Assembly (NCBI RefSeq): GCF_030817355.1
Contig: NZ_JAUSZH010000001.1
Location: 5,208,501-5,272,500 of the forward strand
Origin: Streptomyces sp. V1I1
GTDB taxonomy: Bacteria; Actinomycetota; Actinomycetes; Streptomycetales; Streptomycetaceae
Direction: 5' to 3'
Length of the DNA: 64,000 nucleotides
Position 1 is the stretch's first letter, and each line of letters opens with the position of its first letter. A model generated the notes under the pieces. The model did no database searches and was not told where the DNA came from. It was given only the letters and a program-made list of their open reading frames with translations. The translations under genes were made by a program, and so were the position numbers. Positions 16,542 through 25,153 of the stretch are shown piece after piece.

Positions 16542-17300
16542 CTAGATCGCCAGCGACAGCACCACCGGCGCCGCCTTGCGGTTCAGCGTGTCCGCCGCCG
16601 CGCGCAGCCGGTGGGCATGCTCGATCGGGAGCGAGAGTGCCAGGCACCCCACCGCCGAGCCCGCCGTCAGCGGGACCGCGGCGCAGACCGTGCCCACCGC
16701 GTACTCCTGGAGGTCCAGGATCGGGACCGTCGGGGGCTGGCTGTCCAGCTTCGAGAAGAGCAGCTTCTCGCTGGTGATCGTCCGCGATGTGAGTCGGGCG
16801 ATCTTGTGGCGCGAGAGATGATCGCGGCGGCCGTTGACGTCCAGCTGGGTCAGCAGGCATTTGCCGACCGCGCTCGCGTGCGCGGCCGAGCGGAAGTCGA
16901 CCCACTCGTTGACCTTGGGAGCGCGTGGACCGTCGGCGTACTGCGTGATCTTGACCTCGCCGTCGATGTACCGGCTTATGTAGACCGCAGCCCCGACCGA
17001 GTCCCGTAGCTCGGTGAGCGTCTCCTGGATCTTCGCCTCCAGCGCCTGCTGGCGGGTGACCCCTGAGCCGAGGAGTATCAGGGAGTCGCCGATCACATAG
17101 GCGCCGTCCGCGACCTGCTCCACATAGCCCTCGCGGCGGAGCATCGCCAGCATGGGGGCCAGGTGGCCGGTCGGCAGACCTGTCTCGCGTGCGACCTGGA
17201 CATCGGTGACACCGTCACCGTGCTTCGAGACCGTCTCCAGGACGCGCAAGACGTATTGCACCGAGTGGAACGGCGCGGTCGGCTCGGGCTTCAGCGCCAC
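16542..17300 (-). CDS. IclR-family transcriptional regulator
   Basis: 252 residues. An N-terminal winged helix-turn-helix (about 10-70: VLRVLETVSKHGDG, then VARETGLPTGHLAPML) is followed by an IclR effector-binding domain (about 80-250). IclR proteins usually control a neighbouring catabolic operon and bind small carboxylic acids. The gene lies in the same orientation as, and 168 bases downstream of, the ABC importer operon, so that operon and the linked amidase and dehydrogenase genes are the likely targets. The start is ATG at 17300. Confidence 0.9.
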   Translation of the reverse strand: MALKPEPTAPFHSVQYVLRVLETVSKHGDGVTDVQVARETGLPTGHLAPMLAMLRREGYVEQVADGAYVIGDSLILLGSGVTRQQALEAKIQETLTELRDSVGAAVYISRYIDGEVKITQYADGPRAPKVNEWVDFRSAAHASAVGKCLLTQLDVNGRRDHLSRHKIARLTSRTITSEKLLFSKLDSQPPTVPILDLQEYAVGTVCAAVPLTAGSAVGCLALSLPIEHAHRLRAAADTLNRKAAPVVLSLAI

Positions 17301-17467
17301 GGTTTCCCCCTAGCAGGTTGTGACCGCAAGCTTTCGTACCACGATAGCGGCCAAGAGCCGTTTCGGGGGCGGCTGTTGGCGAGTTTCATGCTGCGCCCCA
17401 GCCTTATGGGCTGGGGCTCAGCACCCTGGCATATGCCACAGTCACACCTATTTATCGGAGTGAATGG

Positions 17468-18244
17468 TCAGAGCACCGCGCCGAGAAACTCGCGGGTACG
17501 ATCATGCTCCGGCTCCGAGAAGATTTTTTCCGGCGATCCGGACTCGATGACCTTTCCGGCGTCGAACATCAGCACCTCGTCCGAGATGTCCCGGGCGAAA
17601 TTCATCTCGTGCGTCACACACAGCATGGTGATGTCGGTGGAGCGGGCGATGTCCCGCAGCACGTCCAGCACACCCGCGACCAGCTCAGGGTCGAGCGCCG
17701 ATGTGACCTCGTCGAGGAGCAGCACCTGCGGCCGCATCGCCAGCGCCCGCGCGATCGCCACCCGCTGCTGCTGGCCGCCCGACAGCTGGGTCGGCTTCGC
17801 GTCGCAGCGGTCGCCGAGGCCCACCAGGTCGAGCAGCTCCTTCGCGCGCTCCTCCGCCTCGTCCTTGGACATGCCGAGCACCCTCACCGGCGCCTCGGTG
17901 ATGTTCCGCAGGGCGGTCATGTTGGGGAACAGGTTGAACTGCTGGAAGACCATGCCGATTTGTTTGCGCGCCTCGCGGCGCTCCTTCTCGGCGGCTGGAA
18001 ACAGCCGGTTTCCGTTCACCTGGATCGTGCCCTCTTCGGGCGATTCCAGAGTCATCAGCAGCCGCAGGATCGTGGTCTTGCCGGAGCCGGACGGGCCGAT
18101 CAGCGTCACATGCTTTCCGGGCTGTACGGAAAAACAGAGGTCGTCCAGCACGGTGTTGTCGCCGAAGCGCTTCGTCACATTCTCGAAGCGGATCAGTTCC
18201 TTGGACATGTCGGGAGAAGTGTCGGGGCGGGTGTCAGCGGACAA
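17468..18244 (-). CDS. ehuA: Amino-acid-type ABC transporter ATPase (EhuA-like)
   Basis: 258 residues. Walker A GPSGSGKT (50-57), Q-loop FQQFNLF, signature LSGGQQQR, Walker B LLLDEVTSALD and the switch His in CVTHEM are all intact. The length and the QQFNLFPNMTALRN segment place it in the polar amino acid (GlnQ/HisP) group, and it resembles EhuA of ectoine importers. TTG at 18244 is preceded by TTGGAG and overlaps the permease end by 11 bases; ATG at 18208 is the alternative. It is the last gene of a four-gene overlapping operon. The substrate assignment to ectoine or hydroxyectoine is by family resemblance only. Confidence 0.8.
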   Translation of the reverse strand: MSADTRPDTSPDMSKELIRFENVTKRFGDNTVLDDLCFSVQPGKHVTLIGPSGSGKTTILRLLMTLESPEEGTIQVNGNRLFPAAEKERREARKQIGMVFQQFNLFPNMTALRNITEAPVRVLGMSKDEAEERAKELLDLVGLGDRCDAKPTQLSGGQQQRVAIARALAMRPQVLLLDEVTSALDPELVAGVLDVLRDIARSTDITMLCVTHEMNFARDISDEVLMFDAGKVIESGSPEKIFSEPEHDRTREFLGAVL

Positions 18245-18884
18245 GGCGGCGCTCCAAGGTTCGTACGAGAAGAGAAGCCGGGTAGGCGATGAGGATGAAG
18301 GCGATGCCGATCACGGTCAGCGGCTCGGTGTACTGGAACGTCGACGCGCTCTCCAGCCGCGACTGCTGCAGCATCTCCAGTACGCCGATCGCGGCGAGAA
18401 GCGGTGTGTCCTTCAGCATCGCGATGACGTAGTTGCCCAGTGCCGGCGTGATGCGCCGGATCGCCTGCGGCAGGATCACCGCGAACCAGGTGCGGTGGGC
18501 GGGCAGGCTCAGCGCCGTCGCCGCCTCCCACTGACCGGCCGGCACGGCTTCGATGCCGGCCCGGTAGACCTGTGCGGTGTACGTCGAGTAGTGCAGCCCG
18601 ATCGCGATCGTGCCGGTGGTCAGCGCCGAGAACTGCACGCCCCACTCCGGCAGTACGAAGAAGAGGAAGAAGAGCTGCACCAGCAGCGGCGTGGTGCGGA
18701 TGAACTCCGTGACGAGGTTCACCGGCCACCGTACGAAACGGGTCGGCGCCCTGAATCCGATCGCCCAGACCAGGCCGAGCGTGAAGGAGATCAGCGAGCC
18801 GAGCACCAGGATCTGCAGCGTGATGAGCACGCCGTCCCAGAAGCGCGGCATGAAGTCCGCGACCGCGGACCAGTCCCAGTTCAC
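18234..18884 (-). CDS. ehuD: ABC transporter permease (EhuD-like)
   Basis: 216 residues, five predicted membrane helices. The His/Glu/Gln/Arg/opine permease signature is present, and the EAA loop reads EAATALSLPAHRTWFAVILP. The GTG start at 18884 overlaps the stop of the upstream permease by four bases (GTGA) and has a GGAGGTG ribosome site. It pairs with the second permease to form a heterodimeric channel for a small zwitterionic solute. Confidence 0.82.
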   Translation of the reverse strand: MNWDWSAVADFMPRFWDGVLITLQILVLGSLISFTLGLVWAIGFRAPTRFVRWPVNLVTEFIRTTPLLVQLFFLFFVLPEWGVQFSALTTGTIAIGLHYSTYTAQVYRAGIEAVPAGQWEAATALSLPAHRTWFAVILPQAIRRITPALGNYVIAMLKDTPLLAAIGVLEMLQQSRLESASTFQYTEPLTVIGIAFILIAYPASLLVRTLERRLVR

Positions 18885-19555
18885 TTCGCGCCACCTCCGG
18901 AGATCGCGACGCCGATATTGCTCTTGGCCTTCTTCTCGAAAGCCTTCATGGAGCGCGTGATGCCGAACGCGAGCACGAAGTAGATGACCAGGCTGATGGT
19001 GTAGATCTGCGCGCTCTCCTGCGTCGCGAGCCGCACCAGGTACGCCGCGAAGGAGACGTCGCCCACGCCCAGCAGCGACACCAGCGCCGTGCCCTTGAGC
19101 AGCTCGACCAGCAGATTGCAGAACGGCGGGAGCATCTCCGGTACCGCCTGCGGCAGCAGGATCAGCCGCATCCGCTGCCACGGCGTGAAGCTGAGCGCGA
19201 CCCCCGCCTCACGCTGCGCCGGAGCCACCGAGTTCAGCGCGCCGCGCACGATCTCCGCGCCGTACGCACCGTAGGACAGGCCCAGTGCCAGCACTGCCGC
19301 CCACATCGGGACCAGCTGCCAGCCCAGCAGCGGCGGCAGCACGAAGAACAGCCAGAACATCAGGATCAGCGCGGACGTGCCGCGGAAGATCTCGGTGTAG
19401 AAGCCCGCCAGGAAGCGGACGAACCGCGAGCGGTGGGTGCGGGCCATGCCGACCGCGAAGGCGACGACGCCGGCCAGCGCCGCGCTGTACACCAGCAGTT
19501 GGACGGTGATCCAGATGCCCGGGAGCACCCAGTTCTGCCAGAGTCCGGCTGTCAT
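18881..19555 (-). CDS. ehuC: ABC transporter permease (EhuC-like)
   Basis: 224 residues, five membrane helices. The EAA loop reads REAGVALSFTPWQRMRLILLP. ATG at 19555 overlaps the stop of the binding-protein gene as ATGA, so expression is coupled through the whole operon. The family is the polar amino acid permease group; the name follows the similarity of the complete gene set to ectoine/hydroxyectoine importers. Confidence 0.82.
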   Translation of the reverse strand: MTAGLWQNWVLPGIWITVQLLVYSAALAGVVAFAVGMARTHRSRFVRFLAGFYTEIFRGTSALILMFWLFFVLPPLLGWQLVPMWAAVLALGLSYGAYGAEIVRGALNSVAPAQREAGVALSFTPWQRMRLILLPQAVPEMLPPFCNLLVELLKGTALVSLLGVGDVSFAAYLVRLATQESAQIYTISLVIYFVLAFGITRSMKAFEKKAKSNIGVAISGGGAK

Positions 19556-20433
19556 CGGCACAGCTCCTTGGCAGTGAGCGTGGTCATCTCGTTCTTGGTG
19601 AAGCCGAACGGCCGCAGTATGCGGAAGAGTTCGCCGCTCTTCTTCATCTTGTGGATCTCGACGTTGAAGGCGTCGCGCAGCTCGGTGTCGGTGGGGCGGA
19701 AGGCGAAGCCACCGCCGTCGATCTTCTTCTCGCCGTCGACGACGGCCGCGAACGGCTCGGTCGCCTCCGCCTTCCGGCTCTTCTTGACCACCTCGCGGGT
19801 GGTCAGCGCGGTGCCCGCGAAGACGTCGACCCTGCCCGACTCGACCGCGTTCAGCCCAGCCACCTGGTCCTGGAGGATGACGATGTCCTTCTCCGGGAAG
19901 CCGGCGGCGACGGCGTATTCGATCTCCGCATAGCCGGTGCCGGTGGCGAACTTCGCCTTCGCCTTCACCACGTCCTCATAGGTGTGCAGATTCTTGGGAT
20001 TGCCCTTGCGCACGATGAAAGCGTCGAGCATCTGGTACTCGGGGTCGGCGAAGATGACCTGCTCGCAGCGCTCCTTGTTGATGTACATCCCGGCCGAGAC
20101 GACGTCGAACTGCTCGGAGTTCAGCCCGGGTATGAGAGAGGCGAAGTCGGTGGCGACCGGCTGGACGTTGTCGATCCCCAGCCGCTTGAAGATCACCCTG
20201 GCCAGCTCCGGAGCCTCACCGGTGAACTCGCCCTGGTCGTCTACATAGCCGTAGGGCACCTCGCCCGCGATGCCCAGGCGCACCGTGCGCTGGGACTTGA
20301 GCCGGGCCAGGGCATCACCCGACGGCACCCGGCTGCAGCCGGCCGCGCCCGCGGCGCCGAGCGCGCCGGCGGCAGCGGTGCCAAGCAGCACTGTGCGTCT
20401 GCGAATCGATCCTGTCAGTGGTGTTCGAGCCAT
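19552..20433 (-). CDS. ehuB: Extracellular solute-binding lipoprotein (EhuB-like)
   Basis: 293 residues. The signal has consecutive arginines (SIRRRTVLLG), suggesting Tat export, and ends in a lipobox AAGCS, so the mature protein is lipid-anchored. The SBP_bac_3 fold follows, with GEVPYGYVDDQGEFTGE near the start and the FDVVSAGMYINKERCEQ hinge segment. The ATG at 20433 lacks a clear ribosome site, but upstream in-frame sequence does not look coding. It is the first gene of ehuB-C-D-A. The divergent DUF3830 gene starts only 43 bases away, so the two probably share a control region. Binding of ectoine is an inference from family resemblance. Confidence 0.8.
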   Translation of the reverse strand: MARTPLTGSIRRRTVLLGTAAAGALGAAGAAGCSRVPSGDALARLKSQRTVRLGIAGEVPYGYVDDQGEFTGEAPELARVIFKRLGIDNVQPVATDFASLIPGLNSEQFDVVSAGMYINKERCEQVIFADPEYQMLDAFIVRKGNPKNLHTYEDVVKAKAKFATGTGYAEIEYAVAAGFPEKDIVILQDQVAGLNAVESGRVDVFAGTALTTREVVKKSRKAEATEPFAAVVDGEKKIDGGGFAFRPTDTELRDAFNVEIHKMKKSGELFRILRPFGFTKNEMTTLTAKELCR

Positions 20434-20475
20434 GGCCGCGCGGCTACCCGCGTCCACGCGGGGTATGCGTACGAA

Positions 20476-20976
20476 ATGGCCGACCGATACATGACCGTTG
20501 CCCTTGAGAAGCGCGGTGTGCGGTGCACCGCGAAACTCCTCACCGACAAGGCCCCGCTGACCTGCGCGGCCGTGTGGGACGCGCTGCCGCTCGCCGGGGA
20601 CGTCTACCACGCGAAGTATGCCCGTAATGAGATTTATGCACTTTTTCCGGCGTTCGCGGAGCAGGAACCGCCGCTGGAGAACCCGACGGTGACCCCCATT
20701 CCGGGCGATCTATGCTATTTCACCTTCTCGGACGTGCAGTTGGGCACGGCGTCGTACGGGTACGGCGAGCAGGCCGCCCATCACGGCCGGACCACCGTCG
20801 TCGACCTCGCCCTCTTCTACGAGCGCAACAACCTGCTGCTCAACGGCGACACCGGCTGGGTCCCGGGCATCGTCTGGGGCACCGTGGTCGACGGCCTCGA
20901 CCGGATGGCCGAGGCCTGCCAGGACCTGTGGCGGGCGGGCGCGCTTGGGGAGACGCTGTCATTCCGCCGAGCGTAG
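20476..20976 (+). CDS. DUF3830 (cyclophilin-like fold) protein
   Basis: 166 residues. The sequence fits the DUF3830 family, small beta-barrel proteins of the cyclophilin-like superfamily with no known activity: TCAAVWDALPL, YHAKYARNEIYALFP and the PIGYxEQ-like segment YGYGEQ. Members are frequently found beside amidases, hydantoin or maleate isomerase-like genes and solute importers, as here. It is divergent from ehuB with a 43-base spacer. The ATG at 20476 has no strong ribosome site; ATG at 20491 is the alternative. Confidence 0.75.
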   Translation: MADRYMTVALEKRGVRCTAKLLTDKAPLTCAAVWDALPLAGDVYHAKYARNEIYALFPAFAEQEPPLENPTVTPIPGDLCYFTFSDVQLGTASYGYGEQAAHHGRTTVVDLALFYERNNLLLNGDTGWVPGIVWGTVVDGLDRMAEACQDLWRAGALGETLSFRRA

Positions 20977-20984
20977 GAGCTGGG

Positions 20985-21092
20985 GCTCCGCCCCAGACCG
21001 CGCGCCTCAATCGCCGGCGGGGCTTATTTTGAGCCCGTCCGGCGATTGAGGACACGCGCGAAGCGCGTTCGGGGTCCGGGGCGGAGCCCCGG
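20985..21092. repeat. Intergenic palindromic repeat, second copy
   Basis: The same ggggctccgcccc / gcgcctcaatcgccggc / gattgagg modules as at 5858-6094 lie here in inverted arrangement, ending in ccggggcggagcccc. They fill the space between the convergent DUF3830 and amidase genes and can form a long stem. Confidence 0.7.
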
Positions 21093-21094
21093 GC

Positions 21095-22504
21095 TTACCG
21101 GGGCGCGAGCGTAGGCGCGGGAATCGTCGCCGCGCCCGACTCGTACAGCGCATGCGCCGCCCGCAGCACCAGCGCGTCCGCGTGGCGCGCGCCGATCAGC
21201 TGGACGCCGACCGGCAGCCCGTCCTCGTCCACCCCGCACGGCACCGTCGCGGCGGGCTGCTGGGTCAAGTTGAAGGGGTACGTGAACGGCGTCCACCCCG
21301 TCCAGCGGCGGTGCCCCGAGTGCGCCGGGGCCTCCACCCCCGCCTCGAACGCGGTGATCGGCAGCGTCGGGGTGACCAGCAGGTCGTACGACGTGTGGAA
21401 GCGGCCCATCCGCCGGCCGAGGTCCATCCGGACGTCCACGGCCGCCAGATACTCCAGCGCACTGTGCCGCGCCCCGGCCTCGGCGATCTCCCGCAGTCCC
21501 GGGTCCAGTGCCTCGCGCTGCCGGGGCCCGAGATGCTGTAGCACCCGGGCCGCGCCGCTGAACCACAGGGTGTGGAAGGCCTCCACCGGGTCGGCGATGT
21601 CGGGGTCGCATTCCTCGATGTACGCACCGAGGCCCGCCAGCGCCGTTACCGCCCGCCGTACCGCGGACGCGACCGCCGGGCGCACCGCCACCTGTCCGCC
21701 GAAGGACGGCGAATAGGCGATCCGCAGCCCCTTCACCCCGTCCGCGAGGGTGCCGCGGACTCCGTCCGCGGGTCCAAGGTGCGACCAGTCCCGCCAGTCC
21801 TCACCGCTGATCACATCGAGCATCAGCGCGGCGTCCGCGGCGTCCTTCGTCATCGGGCCCGCGTGCGAGAGCGTCCCGAACGGGCTCGACGGATACAGCG
21901 GCACGCGTCCGTACGTCGGCTTCAACCCGAAGATCCCGCAGAAGGACGCGGGAATACGGACCGAGCCGCCGCCGTCCGTGCCGATCGACAGCGGACCCGC
22001 GCCGAGCGCCACCGCCACCGCGCTGCCGCCGCTGGAGCCGCCCGCCGTGCGAGTGATGTCGTACGGATTGGCCGTCACCCCGTGCCGCGGTGAGTCGGTG
22101 ACGCCCTTCCAGCCGAACTCGGGGGTCGTCGTCTTGCCGAGGAAGACCGCGCCGTGTGCGCGCAGCCGCCCCACGGACGGCGCGTCCTGGTCCCAACTCC
22201 CCTCCGCGGAAACGGACATGGAGCCGCGCAGGGTCGGGCCGCCGCGCTGCAGCAGCAGGTCCTTCACGGTGACCGGCACCCCGTCGAGCAGCCCCTGCGG
22301 CTCTCCTCTGCGCCACCGCTCGGCGGACGCCTGGGCCTGGGCCAGTGCCTGCTCGGCATCCACCCGGACGAAGGCGTTCACCAGGGGCTGCACCACTTCG
22401 ATCCTCTCCAGCGCGGCGCGGGTCGCGTCGACGGGGGAGAAGTCGCCCTTCTCGTAGCCGGTGAGCAGTTGGCGTGCGGTGAGGTCAGTCAGCTCAGACG
22501 TCAT
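21095..22504 (-). CDS. Amidase signature family hydrolase
   Basis: 469 residues, the usual length. The Ser-cisSer-Lys triad is visible: Lys81 in VTVKDLLL, cis-Ser157 in TAGGSSGGS and nucleophile Ser181 in TDGGGSVRIPAS, 24 residues apart as in GatA and FAAH. It hydrolyses an amide in the cytoplasm. No GatB/C genes are near, so this is a catabolic amidase rather than part of the tRNA amidotransferase. ATG at 22504 overlaps the end of the upstream dehydrogenase gene by 11 bases. The neighbours suggest it acts on a product imported by the EhuBCDA-like system. Confidence 0.9.
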   Translation of the reverse strand: MTSELTDLTARQLLTGYEKGDFSPVDATRAALERIEVVQPLVNAFVRVDAEQALAQAQASAERWRRGEPQGLLDGVPVTVKDLLLQRGGPTLRGSMSVSAEGSWDQDAPSVGRLRAHGAVFLGKTTTPEFGWKGVTDSPRHGVTANPYDITRTAGGSSGGSAVAVALGAGPLSIGTDGGGSVRIPASFCGIFGLKPTYGRVPLYPSSPFGTLSHAGPMTKDAADAALMLDVISGEDWRDWSHLGPADGVRGTLADGVKGLRIAYSPSFGGQVAVRPAVASAVRRAVTALAGLGAYIEECDPDIADPVEAFHTLWFSGAARVLQHLGPRQREALDPGLREIAEAGARHSALEYLAAVDVRMDLGRRMGRFHTSYDLLVTPTLPITAFEAGVEAPAHSGHRRWTGWTPFTYPFNLTQQPAATVPCGVDEDGLPVGVQLIGARHADALVLRAAHALYESGAATIPAPTLAPR

Positions 22505-23447
22505 GCATGGGGACGTACCCACGTTTCTTGTCGACAACGTTCGGGAACGGCTTTCCGGCCTCCCACAGTTCGTACAACTCCACGAACTGCTCGCCGAGCC
22601 GGTCGCGCCAGCCGACCGTGTCGCCGCTCATGTGCGGGGAGACGATCAGCCCGGGCACGTCCCAAAGCGGGCTGTCGGGCACGAGCGGCTCGGAGCTGAA
22701 GACATCGAGGGCCGCGCCCGCGATCCACCTTTTGTTGAGCGCGGCAACGAGATCGTCCTCGACGACCAGCGGGCCGCGCCCCACATTGATGAACCGGGCC
22801 GAGGGCTGCATCAGACCGAAGCGCCGCGCGTCGAACATTCCGCGCGTCGCATCGGTGAGCGGCGCGGCGCACACCACCCAGTCGGCGCGGGCGAGCAGCG
22901 GATCGAGGTCCTGCGCGCCATGGATGCCGGGCCGCTCGGTGCGGCCCACGACCGCCACGGTGACGCCGAGGGCCTCCAGCGTGCCGGCCACGGTCCGGCC
23001 GATCGGGCCCGCGCCCACCACCGCCGCCCGGGTGCCCGCCACCCGCAGGCCCTCGCGGTGGCGCCAGCGCCGCTGCCGCTGGAGCTCCAGGGTGCCGGGC
23101 AGGTCCTTCGCCATGGCAAGGACCAGACCGGCGACGTACTCGGCGATCGGCTCCTCGAAGACCCCCCGGGCGTTGGTGACCACCGTGTCGGAAGCGATCA
23201 GCTCGGGGCAGAGCAGCCGGTCGACCCCCGCGCTCGGGGTGTGCACCCAGCGCGGGCGCGGCCCTTCGCCCGGCCAGGCGGCACGCACCGCCTCGGAGAG
23301 GAAGTCCCACACCAGCAGGACGTCTGCGTACGGGAGTCGGGCGGCGAGCGTCTGCTCGTCGGCGTACTGGACGCGGACCCGTCCGGTCAGCCGCCCGAGA
23401 CGGGGCGCCGGGTCTGCTGCCAGCACGAGAAGAGTGGGTTCGGACAT
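22494..23447 (-). CDS. D-isomer-specific 2-hydroxyacid dehydrogenase
   Basis: 317 residues. The Rossmann NAD motif VVGAGPIGRTVAG lies near the centre; the catalytic Arg is in NVGRGPLV and the His in SPHMSGD, with a Glu between them. These enzymes interconvert 2-oxo and D-2-hydroxy acids with NAD(P). Start chosen at the ATG at 23447; the in-frame extension to 23501 lacks a ribosome site. It is coupled to the amidase and divergent from the first maleate-isomerase-like gene, with which it shares a 95-base control region. Confidence 0.88.
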   Translation of the reverse strand: MSEPTLLVLAADPAPRLGRLTGRVRVQYADEQTLAARLPYADVLLVWDFLSEAVRAAWPGEGPRPRWVHTPSAGVDRLLCPELIASDTVVTNARGVFEEPIAEYVAGLVLAMAKDLPGTLELQRQRRWRHREGLRVAGTRAAVVGAGPIGRTVAGTLEALGVTVAVVGRTERPGIHGAQDLDPLLARADWVVCAAPLTDATRGMFDARRFGLMQPSARFINVGRGPLVVEDDLVAALNKRWIAGAALDVFSSEPLVPDSPLWDVPGLIVSPHMSGDTVGWRDRLGEQFVELYELWEAGKPFPNVVDKKRGYVPMHDV

Positions 23448-23542
23448 CAAGCGGAAGCCGTTTCGTAACGTCTGACATGTACGGATTGACCACGCTCGCA
23501 CCCGAACCTACCGTCGTCAACAACACGTATAGGGGGCCTGCG

Positions 23543-24340
23543 ATGGATGTCTCCTTCCTCGGTGGACCACAGCCCCAGCGCGGTGTCGGGGTGGTCGCTC
23601 CGTTCGATTTCGCCCTGGACCGTGAGCTGTGGCGCTGGGTCCCCGACGATGTATCGCTGCGCCTGACCCGTACGCCCTATGTGCCCGTCGAGGTCTCCCT
23701 CGACCTCGCCCGCCTGGTGAGCGAGCACGAGACGCTGCGCGAGGCGGTCCAGGCGCTAACCGTGTCCGAGCCCGAGGTGGTCGCGTACGCCTGCACGTCG
23801 GGCAGTTTCGTCGGCGGTCTCGCCGGTGAGCGGGCCATGTGCGAGGCGCTGAGCTCGGCGGGGGAAGTCGAATCGCTGACCACCTCCGGCGCCCTGCTCG
23901 AAGCACTCGAGGAGCTGGGCGCCGGTCGTATCGCCCTGGTCACGCCCTATACGGAGTCGGTGACCCAGGCGCTGGAGGTGTATCTGGGAGAAGCTGGGGT
24001 AACGGTCACGGGCCGCGCCTTTCTGGGGCTGACCCGGCACATCTGGAAGGTGCCGTACCGGTCGGTGGTGGACATGGCGCGGCAGGCGGTGGTGGGCGCG
24101 GCCGACGCGCTCTTCATCAGCTGCACCAACCTGCCGACGTACGACGCGATCCCGCAGCTGGAGGCCGAACTGAGGATGCCGGTGCTCTCCGCGAACCAGG
24201 TGACGATGTGGGCCGCGCTGCGCCGGATCGGGGTGCACGCGGTCGGTCCGTACCAGGCGCTCCTGCTGGACCCCGAGCCGACAGCCGAGCAGACGACCGC
24301 GCCGACGACCGAGCCCGAAGAACAGGAAGGCTGGACATGA
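23543..24340 (+). CDS. Maleate isomerase/Asp-Glu racemase-fold protein, both Cys present (EutA-like)
   Basis: 265 residues with AGGGGG before the ATG at 23543. The two catalytic cysteines of the maleate cis-trans isomerase/arylmalonate decarboxylase group are visible: Cys84 in YACTSGS and Cys194 in ISCTNLPTYD. This family includes EutA of ectoine utilisation operons, which fits the EhuBCDA-like importer nearby. The C-terminal 20 residues are a Thr/Glu-rich tail. The gene overlaps the next by four bases (ATGA). The exact substrate is unknown; isomerisation or decarboxylation of a dicarboxylate is the family chemistry. Confidence 0.8.
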   Translation: MDVSFLGGPQPQRGVGVVAPFDFALDRELWRWVPDDVSLRLTRTPYVPVEVSLDLARLVSEHETLREAVQALTVSEPEVVAYACTSGSFVGGLAGERAMCEALSSAGEVESLTTSGALLEALEELGAGRIALVTPYTESVTQALEVYLGEAGVTVTGRAFLGLTRHIWKVPYRSVVDMARQAVVGAADALFISCTNLPTYDAIPQLEAELRMPVLSANQVTMWAALRRIGVHAVGPYQALLLDPEPTAEQTTAPTTEPEEQEGWT

Positions 24341-25077
24341 CGACAGTCGGACTTCTCTACCCCGGGCACTCCGCCGAGGACGACTACCCCCGGTTCGAGG
24401 TGCTGCTCGACAGCGACATCAGACTGCCCGTCGTCCACACCGACATCGGCGAGGACGCCCACCGCGTCGACGCGCTGCTGCGGATGGGCTCGGCGGAGCG
24501 GCTCGCCGCGGGTGTGGAGGAGCTCCGGCTGGAGGGCGCGGAGTCGGTGGTGTGGGCGTGCACCAGCGGAAGCTTCGTCTACGGCTGGGAGGGCGCGCGC
24601 GAGCAGATCCGCTCGCTGGCGCTGGCCGCGGGGCTGCCGGCGTCGAGCACGTCGTTCGCCTTCGTGCATGCGGTACGGGCGCTGGGCGCCCAGCGCGTCG
24701 CGGTCGCCGCGACCTACCCGGAGGACGTCACGGCCCTCTTCACCGCCTTCCTCAAGGCGTCCGGGGCCGAGGTGGTCTCCGACCGGGCGAGCGGGATCGT
24801 CACCGCGGCCGAGGTCGGCACCTGGGGCCGGGACGAGGTGCTGGAACTGGCGAGGGCGGGCGACCACCCCGACGCGGAGGTGGTGCTGCTGCCGGACACA
24901 GCCCTGCACACCGCGGCGTACCTCCGTGACCTGGAGGACCTGCTGGGCAAGCCGGTCCTCACGGCGAACCAGGTGACGGTGTGGGAGGGGCTGCGGCTGG
25001 CGGAGCGCAAGGCGTGGGTGTTCGGGCCGAAGCTCGGCACGCTGTTCGCGAAGCCGGATGAGTCCCGACTGCAGTGA
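24337..25077 (+). CDS. Second maleate isomerase-fold paralogue lacking the second Cys
   Basis: 246 residues, clearly related to the preceding protein (shared WACTSGS/YACTSGS and LTANQVT/LSANQVT segments). The first catalytic Cys is kept (Cys75), but the second is replaced: the SCTN segment of the paralogue aligns with PDTA here (Asp187). Maleate isomerases need both cysteines, so this copy should have changed chemistry or a regulatory or structural role, possibly as a heterodimer with its partner. It starts inside the stop of the partner gene, so equal production is likely. Confidence 0.78.
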   Translation: MTTVGLLYPGHSAEDDYPRFEVLLDSDIRLPVVHTDIGEDAHRVDALLRMGSAERLAAGVEELRLEGAESVVWACTSGSFVYGWEGAREQIRSLALAAGLPASSTSFAFVHAVRALGAQRVAVAATYPEDVTALFTAFLKASGAEVVSDRASGIVTAAEVGTWGRDEVLELARAGDHPDAEVVLLPDTALHTAAYLRDLEDLLGKPVLTANQVTVWEGLRLAERKAWVFGPKLGTLFAKPDESRLQ

Positions 25078-25153
25078 CCGGGCGGGAATAAAGCGGAGAG
25101 GCCCTCCTGTTAGCTCTTGCTGTACGTATTTCATGCGCAGGAGGGCTGCACCG

